Positions 55,009 to 63,728 of a stretch of DNA of 64,000 bases are shown in pieces. A model generated the notes under the pieces. It saw nothing but the letters and a program-made list of their open reading frames with translations, ran no database searches and was not told where the DNA came from. Source of the DNA: Caulifigura coniformis (lineage in GTDB: Bacteria > Planctomycetota > Planctomycetia > Planctomycetales > Planctomycetaceae). The stretch covers positions 3,980,314 to 4,044,313 of the forward strand of contig NZ_CP036271.1 in NCBI RefSeq assembly GCF_007745175.1. Direction: 5' to 3'. Each line of letters opens with the position of its first letter. The first letter of the stretch is position 1. Made by a program: the position numbers and the translations under genes.

Positions 55009-56130
55009 GCCTGAGCTCGGGCGGGGAGCATCGGGCTTCGAGGCGCCCGCAGCCGGCGCGGCCGTTTCCGCCGCCACGACGCGGGCCCCGTCGAGCAGCG
55101 GCTCGGAACTCTTCAGCACGAGTTCGTCGGAGACGCCGAAGCGTCCGCTGACGAAGACGTACGCCTCTCCCTGTTGACCGAGCGGCTGGATGCGGATGTC
55201 GCGCACGATGCCGTCGCGGATCACCTGGACCTTTCGCTCGCCGTCGCCGGCGTTCGAAATGGCGGACGTCGGGACCTCCGTGACTGCCTGCCGCGGGATC
55301 ATCGGCGAATAGGCGGTCTGCCCCACCTTGAACTTCCCTCCCGAGTTGTCGATCGCCAGGACGCCGGATGAGATCGACAGAAAGAGATCGCGCAGCGGCT
55401 CGAAGCGGTCGTTGAGCGGGACGATCGCTTCGACCGTGCCGGTCACGGGCTGGTCTTCGACGAGAATCTGGACCGTGCCGCCGGCCGTCACCGTTTTCGA
55501 ATCGACGGGGACATCGATCCGGAGCTTCGTGGGATCGACGACGGTGGCAATCGGTTCGCCCGCCCGGACGAACTGCCCTTCCGTGACATGCAGCTGCGTG
55601 ACGATTCCCGTGAGTGGGCTCCGCAGGTTGCAGTAGTCGAGTCTCAGTGCCGCCAGTTCGACGCTCGCCTTGGCCTCTTCGATTCGTGCATCGGCGACCC
55701 CCGCGGCATTGCCGGTGTTGGCAGTGCGTTCGGCCTGTGCGGCGCGGAGCGCGGCCTGGGCCCGGGCCAGTTCCAGCTGCCGCTCCTGCGATTCCAGTCG
55801 AGCGACTTCCGCCTGCGTCTGGATGCGATCGCCAAGCCGGGTCAGGATCGTCGCGACGACTCCGTCGACCCGCGCCGAGACACGCACCGATTTGGCCGCG
55901 TCGAGTTTCAGAGGGATCTGGAACCGGGTGCTGTCCCTGAGAATCAAAGGAGCCCGCTCGATGATGGCCGGCTTCCCTTCAACGGGTTTGGCGGCGGGAG
56001 TCGCGGCCGGCTGGGCGCCGAACTGCGCTGCGGCCGGTGATGACGCGCCCAGCAGGAGCATCGCCGCAGCGCCGGCGGACGCCCCAAGCCCGCGCATCCG
56101 GCGGCCCTGAAACATGGTCGTGGACTTCAT
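54997..56130 (-). CDS. Periplasmic adaptor (membrane fusion) protein of RND/HlyD type
   Basis: 377 residues from the ATG at 56130; the frame extends 28 codons further but the signal peptide starts here (MFQGRRMRGLGASAGAAAML to AAAQ). Barrel-sandwich halves (VSARVDGVVATILTRLGDRI and RSPLTGIVTQLHVTEGQFVR) flank a short Ala/Arg/Glu-rich helical hairpin. The beta-barrel then follows (LRIDVPVDSKTVTAGGTVQI). It would bridge an inner-membrane pump and a TolC-like channel. No pump gene adjoins it, and the TolC-like gene is 53 kb away. Convergent with phoB, with a 12-nt overlap. Confidence 0.88.
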   Translation of the reverse strand: MKSTTMFQGRRMRGLGASAGAAAMLLLGASSPAAAQFGAQPAATPAAKPVEGKPAIIERAPLILRDSTRFQIPLKLDAAKSVRVSARVDGVVATILTRLGDRIQTQAEVARLESQERQLELARAQAALRAAQAERTANTGNAAGVADARIEEAKASVELAALRLDYCNLRSPLTGIVTQLHVTEGQFVRAGEPIATVVDPTKLRIDVPVDSKTVTAGGTVQILVEDQPVTGTVEAIVPLNDRFEPLRDLFLSISSGVLAIDNSGGKFKVGQTAYSPMIPRQAVTEVPTSAISNAGDGERKVQVIRDGIVRDIRIQPLGQQGEAYVFVSGRFGVSDELVLKSSEPLLDGARVVAAETAAPAAGASKPDAPRPSSGSSF

Positions 56131-56339
56131 GCCTGACCCTTGAGTGATGGCTCCATCGATACCGACGTGACAGTATGCCGCGGCATCCCGTCCGTCAACG
56201 ACCCGGTTTGACACCGCTGGACCTCTCGAATTCTCGGATCAAGGGAGGTCGATTGGACTGGCAACCGTGGATCGAACCGTCACGATGTCAGAGAGACACC
56301 CTTCCGAAGTTCGACCGCGCCCTCGAAAGTTCTTCTGAC

Positions 56340-57665
56340 GTGCGAACACTGATCAAGAATGCGAATTGCGTCCTCCCCTCGGGAGTCCAGAAGGTCGACG
56401 TCCTCGTCGACAACAGCACCATCCTCGGAATCGCGCCGCCCGCCGGCGCGGCGGCCGACGAGGTGATCGACGCCGCGGGACTCCACCTGATTCCAGGCGT
56501 GATCGATGACCAGGTCCACTTCCGCGAGCCGGGGCTCGAACACAAGGAAGACCTCCACACCGGAAGCGTCGCCTGCGCCAAGGGGGGCGTGACGACATTT
56601 CTCGAGATGCCGAACACCCGGCCGACGACCACCACGCCCGAAGCCCTCCTGGACAAACTGCAGCGCGCGGCGTCGAAGTCGGTCGTGAACTTCGGCTTCT
56701 ATATCGGGGCGACGTACGACCAGGCGACCGCCAGCTCCAATATCGACGTGCTGAAGTCGGTCTCGCGCACGCCCGGCATCAAGATTTTCATTGGTTCGAG
56801 CACCGGCGATCTGCTGGTCGACGATCAGTCGGCCCTCGAGCAGATCTTCGCGGAAACGACGCTCCCGATCTGCGCTCACTGCGAAGACGAAACGACCGTT
56901 CGCGAAAACATCCAGCGTTACGCCAGCACCGGTAACGTGGCCGATCACTCGCGCATTCGCGACACCTCGGCCGCCTACATCGCCACGAAGCGGGCAATCG
57001 ACCTCGCCACGCGGCACCACCATCCGTTCCACGTCCTGCATGTCTCGACGCGCCTCGAAACCGAGCTGCTCCGGTCCGCCCCCGAATGGGTCACGGCCGA
57101 GGCCTGCCCGCATCACCTGTTCTTCTCCGTCGACGATTACGAGCGCCTCGGAACGTTGATCCAGATGAATCCCTCGGTGAAAACGGCCGATGACGTGGCC
57201 GGACTGTGGGAGGCCCTGCACGACGGCCGGATCGAAGTCATCGCGACCGATCATGCGCCGCACACCCTCGATGAGAAGCGGCAGCCCTATCCCAAATCTC
57301 CCTCCGGGCTCCCGGCGGTCGAAAACTCCCTGGCGCTCATGCTCGATGCGGCATCGAAGGGAAAATGCACGCTGGAAGAGATTGTCGGCTGGATGTGCGA
57401 AGCGCCCGCACGCATCTGGCAGATCGACCGCAAGGGGCGGATCGAGGAAGGCTTCGATGCCGACCTGGTGCTGGTCGATCTTCAGCGCCGGCATACGATT
57501 GAGAATCAGAACCAGTTGACGAAGAGCGGCTGGAGCCCGTGGCACGGCGAGACGCTGACCGGCCAGCCCGTCCGAACCATCGTGATGGGACAGACGGTAT
57601 TCGCCGAAGGACGTGTGAAGACGGACGTCCGCGGTCGGGAGGCGACCTTTCGCGCCGCGCGCTGA
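56340..57665 (+). CDS. pyrC: Dihydroorotase (class I)
   Basis: 441 residues from a GTG at 56340 ([15 protein letters not shown], the family N-terminus). The open frame begins at an ATG at 56175, but the extra 55 residues are not family-like. Third step of pyrimidine synthesis. The first metal motif, usually DxHxHxR, reads [10 protein letters not shown], so one His is Gln. HVLHVST, CPHHLFF and ATDHAPH are intact. The [10 protein letters not shown] form is one I recall from Bacteroidetes dihydroorotases, so activity is plausible. It is divergent from the adaptor gene. Confidence 0.88.
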   Translation: MRTLIKNANCVLPSGVQKVDVLVDNSTILGIAPPAGAAADEVIDAAGLHLIPGVIDDQVHFREPGLEHKEDLHTGSVACAKGGVTTFLEMPNTRPTTTTPEALLDKLQRAASKSVVNFGFYIGATYDQATASSNIDVLKSVSRTPGIKIFIGSSTGDLLVDDQSALEQIFAETTLPICAHCEDETTVRENIQRYASTGNVADHSRIRDTSAAYIATKRAIDLATRHHHPFHVLHVSTRLETELLRSAPEWVTAEACPHHLFFSVDDYERLGTLIQMNPSVKTADDVAGLWEALHDGRIEVIATDHAPHTLDEKRQPYPKSPSGLPAVENSLALMLDAASKGKCTLEEIVGWMCEAPARIWQIDRKGRIEEGFDADLVLVDLQRRHTIENQNQLTKSGWSPWHGETLTGQPVRTIVMGQTVFAEGRVKTDVRGREATFRAAR

Positions 57666-57748
57666 GGCCGCGCCTCTCCCCCTTGACCACGGCGATTCGC
57701 GTCCGCGACACTCGCGCGACGCCTGTTCACTTTGACGGACCGTTTCCC

Positions 57749-58144
57749 ATGCACCGCCGCCACTCTCTGCTCCTGCTGTTGCTGTTCGCGGCCGGGTGTA
57801 ACTCCAAGTCCGATTTCTCGACGATTGCCCCGCCGGAGGACGCCTGGTTCGCTGAAGAAGTCACGTCTCAGCCCATGCCGGTACTGGTCGACTTCACCGC
57901 CAGCTGGTGCGGTCCGTGCAAGATGATCAAGCCGTTCCTCGAGAAAATGAAAGAGGAACACGCCGGCAAGGTGAAGGTCGTGGAAATCGACGTCGATGCC
58001 CGGGGCGACCTGGCCGCTCACTACAAGGTCAGCGGGTATCCGACCCTGGTCATGATTCACGGCGGCAACGTGGTCGACATTTGCCGAGGCGCGCCGCCGA
58101 GCTATGAAGCATTGATGCAATGGGCTGGTCCCCATCTGAAGTAA
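57749..58144 (+). CDS. Thioredoxin-fold lipoprotein
   Basis: 131 residues from the ATG at 57749. Lipoprotein signal with lipobox FAAGC (Cys17), then a thioredoxin domain with the active site FTASWCGPCKMIKPF and the cis-proline in SGYPTLVMIHGG. Membrane-tethered on the outer face, it could reduce or shuffle periplasmic disulfides. Proximity to haem genes and the CcsA-like gene suggests a possible role in keeping apocytochrome thiols reduced, but this is inference. hemQ starts 32 nt later. Confidence 0.88.
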   Translation: MHRRHSLLLLLLFAAGCNSKSDFSTIAPPEDAWFAEEVTSQPMPVLVDFTASWCGPCKMIKPFLEKMKEEHAGKVKVVEIDVDARGDLAAHYKVSGYPTLVMIHGGNVVDICRGAPPSYEALMQWAGPHLK

Positions 58145-58176
58145 CCCCAACGCTTGCGCACTGAAAACTGGATTCG

Positions 58177-59034
58177 ATGAACGCTCCCCAGCGCCCGCAC
58201 GGACACTCCGCTCCTCCCCTGCCGGAACCGACGGCCCGCCTCGCCGAAGGCTGGCACTCACTGCACATGTACTACCGCGTGGACGCGGCCCGGCTCGCGC
58301 AGCTGGACAGCGCGACGCGGACACGCGGCGGCGAAGAACTGGCCGCGGCGCTCACCGAGCGCGAGGGCGGTCCCGAACGACTGCAGACGTTCGTCGTCTC
58401 GGGGCACAAGGCCGATTTCGGAATGTTCCTCCTCGATCCTGATCCCCTGAAGATCGATGCGGTCAAGCAGGCGGTGCGTGCGAGTGGTTTGGGCCCGGCG
58501 CTCGTGCCGACCTATTCCTTCGTCTCGATCACCGAGGTGTCGGAATACGTTCCGACGGCCGAGCAGTATGCGGAGCGGCTGCGGCACGAAGGGACGTCGC
58601 CTGATGACCCTGCCTACAAGGCGAAGGTCGCGGCTTATGAGCAGCGGCTGCCGATGATGAACAAGCAGCGGCTCTACCCCGACATTCCGGCGTGGCCCGT
58701 CTTCTGCTTCTACCCGATGAACAAGATCCGCGACCCGCACGCCAACTGGTACGACCTGCCGTTCAGCCAGCGCTCGGCGCTGATGGCCGAGCATGCCACC
58801 AGCGGCATCAAGTTCGCCGGCAAGGTGTCACAGCTCATCACGGCGTCGACAGGCTTCGACGACTACGAATGGGGCGTCACCCTGTGGGGCCGCGCTCCGG
58901 AATACATCAAAGACATCGTGTACACGATGCGATACGACAAGGCCTCAGCCCGCTACGCCGAGTTCGGCCCGTTCTATCTCGGGTACAGCACGCCGATTGA
59001 CGAGATTCTCAAGCATCTGAAGCTCAAGGCCTGA
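58177..59034 (+). CDS. hemQ: Coproheme decarboxylase (chlorite dismutase-like)
   Basis: 285 residues. Converts coproheme to protohaem with peroxide, the last step of the coproporphyrin-dependent haem pathway. Family signatures: YPMNKIRDPHANWYDLPF with the catalytic Tyr, haem-ligand His in LMAEHATSG, KVSQLITASTGFDDYEWGVT and ARYAEFGPFYLGY. About 25 extra N-terminal residues precede the usual start (GWHSLHMYYRVD). True chlorite dismutases are shorter or carry other residues, so HemQ is preferred. Confidence 0.93.
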   Translation: MNAPQRPHGHSAPPLPEPTARLAEGWHSLHMYYRVDAARLAQLDSATRTRGGEELAAALTEREGGPERLQTFVVSGHKADFGMFLLDPDPLKIDAVKQAVRASGLGPALVPTYSFVSITEVSEYVPTAEQYAERLRHEGTSPDDPAYKAKVAAYEQRLPMMNKQRLYPDIPAWPVFCFYPMNKIRDPHANWYDLPFSQRSALMAEHATSGIKFAGKVSQLITASTGFDDYEWGVTLWGRAPEYIKDIVYTMRYDKASARYAEFGPFYLGYSTPIDEILKHLKLKA

Positions 59035-59102
59035 TCCCGAGCATCAGCGCCTGGGCTCAATCGACCGTTCGGCGGGGCCTCGATCCCGAGGTCCCGTCGG
59101 TC

Positions 59103-59444
59103 TCAAGACGCCGGGTCGAAGCCGAACACCCGCAGTTCCTGCTGGCAGCGACAGGCCTTCGCAAGGCGCGCGGCCCAGGTGATGGCTTCCTCGCGCGAGG
59201 CGATTTCGAGCACCGCGAACCCGCCATTGAGCGGCGGCGCCCACGAGTAGCCGCCTTCCGTGAACGTGCCGTCGGCCGCGACCAGAACCGGAGGGACCGA
59301 TTCATCGATGCCCCCGCCGAAGACGTAGACGCCAGCGGCCTTGGCTTCTTCGATGACCGCGTGCGAGTCGCGACTCACCGCGTCCCAGTCACCATCGGGG
59401 ACGACCATCGCCGCGCTGGGGAACGAGATCAGATATTTCGCCAT
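59103..59444 (-). CDS. YCII-domain protein
   Basis: 113 residues. MAKYLISFPSAAMVVPDGDW, VYVFGGGIDESVPPVLVAAD, GGYSWAPPLNGGFAVLEIAS and AITWAARLAKACRC follow the YciI/DGPF fold (ferredoxin-like; some members accompany ECF sigma factors). No sigma factor is adjacent. Biochemical role unknown. It converges on hemQ. Confidence 0.85.
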   Translation of the reverse strand: MAKYLISFPSAAMVVPDGDWDAVSRDSHAVIEEAKAAGVYVFGGGIDESVPPVLVAADGTFTEGGYSWAPPLNGGFAVLEIASREEAITWAARLAKACRCQQELRVFGFDPAS

Positions 59445-59502
59445 GGAACTCGTTCTTCAGGGATGGAGAAGGTCGCGGTGAGGCGGCTTATCCTCGCTCG
59501 CC

Positions 59503-59877
59503 TCAGCCTCGCGACGAAGAAGTTCCACCGGGATGCTGCACGATCACGTTCGTTCGGATCCCGCCGCGGGGCGTGAAGGCCGCTTCGATCTTCATGTGCT
59601 TCGGCTGGGTGACGGCGACCAGGTCGTCGAGAATCCGGTTCGTCACGTCCTCATAGAACGAGCCGATGTTCCGGTACTGCTGAAGGTAGAGCTTCAGCGA
59701 CTTCAGCTCGAAGCACTTCGCGCCGGGCGTGTAGATGATCGTCAGCGTGCCGAAATCGGGCTGGCCCGTCTTGGGGCACAGCGACGTGAACTCGGGGCAC
59801 ACCGTCTCGATGATGTAATCCCGCTGGGGGTGCGGGTTTTCAAACGTCTCCAGAATTCCACGGTCCGCGGCTGACAT
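59503..59877 (-). CDS. queF: NADPH-dependent preQ0 reductase
   Basis: 124 residues from the ATG at 59877 (an in-frame TTG at 59898 is an alternative). Reduces preQ0 to preQ1 in queuosine synthesis. Catalytic Cys34 in [13 protein letters not shown] with Asp41, the QueF motif [16 protein letters not shown] (Glu57), and the C-terminal [11 protein letters not shown]. Short, single-domain (YkvM-type) form. No queC/D/E nearby. Confidence 0.93.
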   Translation of the reverse strand: MSAADRGILETFENPHPQRDYIIETVCPEFTSLCPKTGQPDFGTLTIIYTPGAKCFELKSLKLYLQQYRNIGSFYEDVTNRILDDLVAVTQPKHMKIEAAFTPRGGIRTNVIVQHPGGTSSSRG

Positions 59878-59972
59878 CCCGATTCCACTCTTCCTCAAGC
59901 AGTCTGGCGACTGCGTTTCGATGACAATTGGAGAACAAACACTCGTGATTCAAGACGGCTCGCCGGCGATGG

Positions 59973-60533
59973 CTACGGTGTCGCCGCGACGGCGCCTTCC
60001 AGCTGCAGAAGCCGGGTTTTCATGGAGAGGCCCTGCGGAGACGAATATCCCCCCAGGCGGCCTCCGCTGGCGACGACGCGATGGCACGGTATGACCAGCG
60101 GAATCCGGTTCCGGGCCATGATATTCCCGACCGCCCGCGACGCCCTGGGCGAGCCGCTCTGGGCGGCGACTTCCGTGTAACTCAACACCTTCCCTGCCGG
60201 AATCCTGCGAACGGCTGCGATCACACGCGAGGCGAACGGAGTCGATTCCGTGACCGCGGTTTCGACGTCCCGGAAGTCGTCGCACACGTCGCCGGCAAGG
60301 AAACGCTGAACGCGGGTCCGCAATTCGGGATTCCAGTCGTCGATGACGGCTCCCGATGCCAGCAGGTCCTGGAATCGGGCCAGGCATTCCGCCTGGGAGG
60401 AGTGTCCCAGGACCAGCGAATGAAGCAGCAGTCCCTCGCCGGCCATTCCTACCCAGCCCACGGCAGTCCGAAAGAGGCTGACTGCGCACGAATCGACGCA
60501 AGTCGCCTCTGAGATTGCACTTTGACCGAGCAT
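59973..60533 (-). CDS. ogt: Methylated-DNA-protein-cysteine methyltransferase
   Basis: 186 residues. Removes O6-alkyl groups from guanine onto its own Cys150 in IPLVIPCHRVVASGG. The helix-turn-helix SYTEVAAQSGSPRASRAVGN precedes it. The ATG at 60533 is fixed by an excellent Shine-Dalgarno AGGAGGT (60539-60545, 5 nt away). The longer open frame to 60695 crosses the divergent gene and is rejected. queF follows after 95 nt on the same strand. Confidence 0.93.
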   Translation of the reverse strand: MLGQSAISEATCVDSCAVSLFRTAVGWVGMAGEGLLLHSLVLGHSSQAECLARFQDLLASGAVIDDWNPELRTRVQRFLAGDVCDDFRDVETAVTESTPFASRVIAAVRRIPAGKVLSYTEVAAQSGSPRASRAVGNIMARNRIPLVIPCHRVVASGGRLGGYSSPQGLSMKTRLLQLEGAVAATP

Positions 60534-60538
60534 TCCAG

Positions 60539-60545
60539 ACCTCCT
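60539..60545 (-). promoter_or_regulatory. Strong Shine-Dalgarno of ogt
   Basis: AGGAGGT on the minus strand, 5 nt before the ATG at 60533. It is the best anti-16S match I noticed in the window, and it settles the start of ogt. Confidence 0.75.
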
Positions 60546-60654
60546 AACATTCCATCGGCGTGAATCGTTGCTTGTGACGATCCATTTGCCAAGGGACCCG
60601 GCGGACTCCGGCCGGGCGAGGATTGCGTCGGGCGTGCTCCCGAAACCAGGTGAA

Positions 60655-61398
60655 ATGAATCCATACGCCTCAATGGCCGACGACACGTTCGTCAACCTGA
60701 ACCTGAATACCGAGATGCCGCTTCCCCAGCAGCGGGAGACGGTGCTGGAATTCTTCGGACGCGTTCAGAAGTCGTACCCGTCGATGCGCAATTTCTTCGC
60801 GCGCGAAACCGGCGACTTCGTGCTGGAAGAAGACAAGGATCAGCCGGCCTATCGGTGGATGAGTCTCGAAACGAAACGGATCTGCAGCGGGTTCGTGAAC
60901 CCTCCCAGCATCGATGAGGCGATGAAGCAGCATTTCCTCGCCCTCGACCTCGCGCCGTACATGCTCTCGGTCAGCCCGCTCGACTGCGAGGCGATGGATT
61001 TCCTGATGGGCTTCGATTTTGCCTACAAGGGGAACCATGACGAACTGGTCGCCGAGGCGTTCGGCAGCGGATCGCTGATGGAAAGCCTGCTGTCCACCCC
61101 CGGCTCCCGGGCTCTGAAGTTCGACCCTTCGATCACCATCAGTCTCGACGAGACCTGCCGGCGGCAATGTCGGCTGTCGATCGAAACCCGGACCAACGCT
61201 TACCAGGTGCGACGGAACGACTTCGGGGAAGAGCCAATCAGCGTCTATTTCACAGTCCGTCAGTATGGCAGCCAGGCGCACGATTCCTCGCTGTCGGCAA
61301 CGTTCAACGAACTGCGGGAGGCCGCCGAGACGCTGCTCCAGGAGCATGTGGTCGAACAGGTTCTGAAGCCGCTTGCCGCCGCCATCAGCCGGCGGTAG
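60655..61398 (+). CDS. Conserved cytoplasmic protein of unknown function
   Basis: 247 residues from the ATG at 60655 with CCAGGTGAA upstream. No signal peptide, no membrane helix and no catalytic motif that I recognise. The sequence is mixed alpha/beta, with an acidic N-terminal half (ETGDFVLEEDKDQPAYRWMS), LDCEAMDFLMGFDFAYKGNH in the middle and a helical C-terminus (REAAETLLQEHVVEQVL). The stretch FDPSITISLDETCRRQCRLS, ETRT contains a Cys pair. It is divergent from ogt and separated from the ccsA/hemA pair by two palindromes. Appears well formed and codon-typical, so probably a real lineage-specific gene. Confidence 0.75.
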   Translation: MNPYASMADDTFVNLNLNTEMPLPQQRETVLEFFGRVQKSYPSMRNFFARETGDFVLEEDKDQPAYRWMSLETKRICSGFVNPPSIDEAMKQHFLALDLAPYMLSVSPLDCEAMDFLMGFDFAYKGNHDELVAEAFGSGSLMESLLSTPGSRALKFDPSITISLDETCRRQCRLSIETRTNAYQVRRNDFGEEPISVYFTVRQYGSQAHDSSLSATFNELREAAETLLQEHVVEQVLKPLAAAISRR

Positions 61399-61405
61399 AT
61401 CGTAG

Positions 61406-61424
61406 CCGACGCTGCCAGCGTCGG
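61406..61424. repeat. REP-like palindrome, left of a pair
   Basis: 8-bp stem CCGACGCT/AGCGTCGG with loop GCC, 8 nt after the stop at 61398. Its core GACGCTGCCAGCGTC is the reverse complement of the core at 61488-61504, so the two units form an inverted pair about 60 nt apart. Confidence 0.65.
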
Positions 61425-61485
61425 TTCCGTGGCGGTCGGCGGTCGCCTCCGGTCATCTCCTGCCATCATTGCCGATTGCTGATCC

Positions 61486-61506
61486 GTCGACGCTGGCAGC
61501 GTCGAC
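61486..61506. repeat. REP-like palindrome, right of a pair
   Basis: 9-bp stem GTCGACGCT/AGCGTCGAC with loop GGC, ending 21 nt before the ccsA-like ATG. Inverted partner of 61406-61424. Being so close to the start codon, it could affect translation of the haem gene pair. Confidence 0.65.
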
Positions 61507-61527
61507 AACGGATGTACAACGTTAAGC

Positions 61528-62448
61528 ATGAGCCTCGCCAACACATCGCTGACCTGCTTCCTCGCCAGCTACGCGCTCGCCGCGGCGCTGGAGGCCACGC
61601 GACTGCTGCGCCCCATGCCGATCAACCGCTGGGCCGCATGGCTCGCCGCCGCGGCTGGCTTCGTGGCCCAGACGATCTACCTCCTGTCCCGCAGCCGGGC
61701 CATCGATCTCCCGCCGCTTCTGGCGTCGACCCACGACTGGCTGCTCGTCGTCGCCTGGCTCACCGTTCCCGTCTATCTCCTGATCGCGCTCCTCCACAAG
61801 GACGTGCCGGTCGGGCTGTTCATTCTTCCCGCGGCCCTGTTGTTCGTCATCGCGTCCCGATTCGTCAGTCGCGAGCCGAACGCGCATCTCGATTCTCTCC
61901 GCTGGTGGGGCATGGCCCACGCCGCATTCCTCGTGCTGGGGATCGCCGGCGTCGTGATCGCTGGCGGATTCAGCGTGATGTACCTGATCCAGTATTCGCG
62001 GCTCCGCCATCGCACCGGGGAAACCGAAGGCTTCCGGCTCTTCAGCCTCGAGCGGACGGCCCGCCTGAACTGGTGGTGCATCGTGATCTCCGTGCCGCTG
62101 CTCACCCTCGGGATGGCGACAGGGGCGTTGCTCACGTGGCTGAGCCAGAAAACCAGCCAGCCCGTGTCGCTGTTGAACTGGTCGTTCCTCGTCAGTGGAG
62201 TGGCGTGGCTGGCACTGGTGGTACTGTTCGGCTGGCTGCTGACGTCGCGCCGGCCGACAGGCCGCATCGTCGCATGGAGGACCCTGCTCGCCGGCGGATT
62301 CGTCCTTGCGACCGTCGTCACGCTGGGAATTGTCAGCGGCGGCATGCACGGGCGCGGCCGATCCGCCAAAGCAGCCGGGCCGGCGAACGTCGGACAGGCT
62401 GCCACGATCGGGCTCCCCTCGACGCCTTCCACAGGGAGGCCGTCATGA
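61528..62448 (+). CDS. Cytochrome c assembly CcsA/HemX-like membrane protein
   Basis: 306 residues with about eight transmembrane helices. The conserved haem-handling part (RWWGMAHAAFLVLGIAGVVI, then SVMYLIQYSRLRHR and LTLGMATGALLTWL) matches the CcsA/CcmC/HemX superfamily. It lacks an obvious WWD motif, which favours the HemX-type relatives found beside hemA. The stop overlaps the hemA start as ATGA, so dosage is tied to glutamyl-tRNA reductase. HemX is known in Bacillus to lower HemA levels; the same role here is inference. Confidence 0.85.
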   Translation: MSLANTSLTCFLASYALAAALEATRLLRPMPINRWAAWLAAAAGFVAQTIYLLSRSRAIDLPPLLASTHDWLLVVAWLTVPVYLLIALLHKDVPVGLFILPAALLFVIASRFVSREPNAHLDSLRWWGMAHAAFLVLGIAGVVIAGGFSVMYLIQYSRLRHRTGETEGFRLFSLERTARLNWWCIVISVPLLTLGMATGALLTWLSQKTSQPVSLLNWSFLVSGVAWLALVVLFGWLLTSRRPTGRIVAWRTLLAGGFVLATVVTLGIVSGGMHGRGRSAKAAGPANVGQAATIGLPSTPSTGRPS

Positions 62449-63728
62449 AGCTGCAGGTCGTGTACTGCAACTACCGGTCGGCCGACCTGTCGGTCCGCGA
62501 ACGGCTGGCATTCGCCACCGATGATTCGCTCTGCCGCGCGTTCGAAGAACTGCGGATTCGATTTCCGACGGCCGAGAACGTCATCGTCTCCACCTGCAAC
62601 CGCGTGGAGATCTACTCCGCCCCGCAGTCTCCCGACTCCGGGCCGACCTTCCAGGACATCGCGCGGTTCCTCTCCGAGTTCCACGGCGTCCCGCTGGATG
62701 ACTTTCTCGACGATCTCGTTTTCAGCACCGATGACGAAGCGGTGCGACACCTGTTTGCCGTTGCCGCGAGCGTCGACAGCATGGTGGTCGGCGAGAGCCA
62801 GATCGTCAGCCAGGTGAAAAAGTCGTACGAGCTCGCCTCACGCTGCGAAGCGAGCGGCCCCGTGACGAATGCCCTGTTCCAGAGGGCCCTCGCAGTTTCG
62901 GCCCGCGTCCGTAGTGAAACGAAGCTGGTGGAAGGGCGCGTGTCGATCGCGAGCGTGGCGGTCGGCGACTTCGGCCGGAGCATTTTCGACCGGTTCGACG
63001 ATAAGACGACGCTGGTAATCGGCGCGGGCGAGATGGCCGAGGAGACTCTCCGCTATCTGAAGGATGAAGGGGTCGGCCGGATTCTCGTCTGCAACCGCAG
63101 CCGGGAACGGGCCGAGCGTGTGGCCGATCAGTTCGGCGGCGAAGTTCGGCCGTGGGAAGACCTGGACCGCCTGCTGGGGACAGCGGACGTGATCGTCGGG
63201 GCGGCCGGCGGGGACAAGCCCCTGGTCGACGCGGCCCGGTTCCGCGCAGCCCGGAATGCCGGCGATGGAAACTCGGTGTTCATCCTCGATCTGGGCGCGC
63301 CGCGGATTTTCACGCCCGATGTCGCCACCGTCGATGACGCCGTATTCCTCTACGACATCGACAGTCTGGAGGCCACCTGCCTGAAAAACCGCGACGCCCG
63401 CCGGCAGGAAATCTCACGGGCGGAGTCCCTCATCGGCGAGGAAACCGCCCGTTTCCTGGCCGACCTGTCGCACAAGGCGACCGGCCCGATCATCCGGCAA
63501 CTGCGGGAATCGTGGCATGACGTCAGCAGGCAGGAACTGGAACTCGTGTTCCGGAAACTGCCCGCCCTGACGCCGGCCGACCGCCAGGTGATTGAACGCG
63601 GGGTCGAGCGGATCGTGAACAAGCTGCTGCATCCCCCGCTGGAAACTCTCAAAGACGAGGCGCAGGCCGGGACGCACCACGGACTTCTGGATGCAATCCG
63701 CCGACTCTTCCGGATCACCGATCCCTGA
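62445..63728 (+). CDS. hemA: Glutamyl-tRNA reductase
   Basis: 427 residues from the ATG at 62445, with GGGAGG upstream. First committed step of tetrapyrrole synthesis by the C5 route, reducing Glu-tRNA to glutamate semialdehyde. Catalytic Cys in VIVSTCNRVEIYSA, GESQIVSQVKKSYELA and the NADPH-binding TTLVIGAGEMAEETLRYL are present. So are DLGAPRIFTPDV and a C-terminal dimerisation helix. The very long open frame upstream belongs to other reading frames. Confidence 0.96.
   Translation: MKLQVVYCNYRSADLSVRERLAFATDDSLCRAFEELRIRFPTAENVIVSTCNRVEIYSAPQSPDSGPTFQDIARFLSEFHGVPLDDFLDDLVFSTDDEAVRHLFAVAASVDSMVVGESQIVSQVKKSYELASRCEASGPVTNALFQRALAVSARVRSETKLVEGRVSIASVAVGDFGRSIFDRFDDKTTLVIGAGEMAEETLRYLKDEGVGRILVCNRSRERAERVADQFGGEVRPWEDLDRLLGTADVIVGAAGGDKPLVDAARFRAARNAGDGNSVFILDLGAPRIFTPDVATVDDAVFLYDIDSLEATCLKNRDARRQEISRAESLIGEETARFLADLSHKATGPIIRQLRESWHDVSRQELELVFRKLPALTPADRQVIERGVERIVNKLLHPPLETLKDEAQAGTHHGLLDAIRRLFRITDP

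Noticed and set aside
61167-62444. Upstream extension of the hemA frame by 426 codons
   Set aside because: It runs through two other genes and two palindromes; hemA has its own Shine-Dalgarno and conserved start at 62445.
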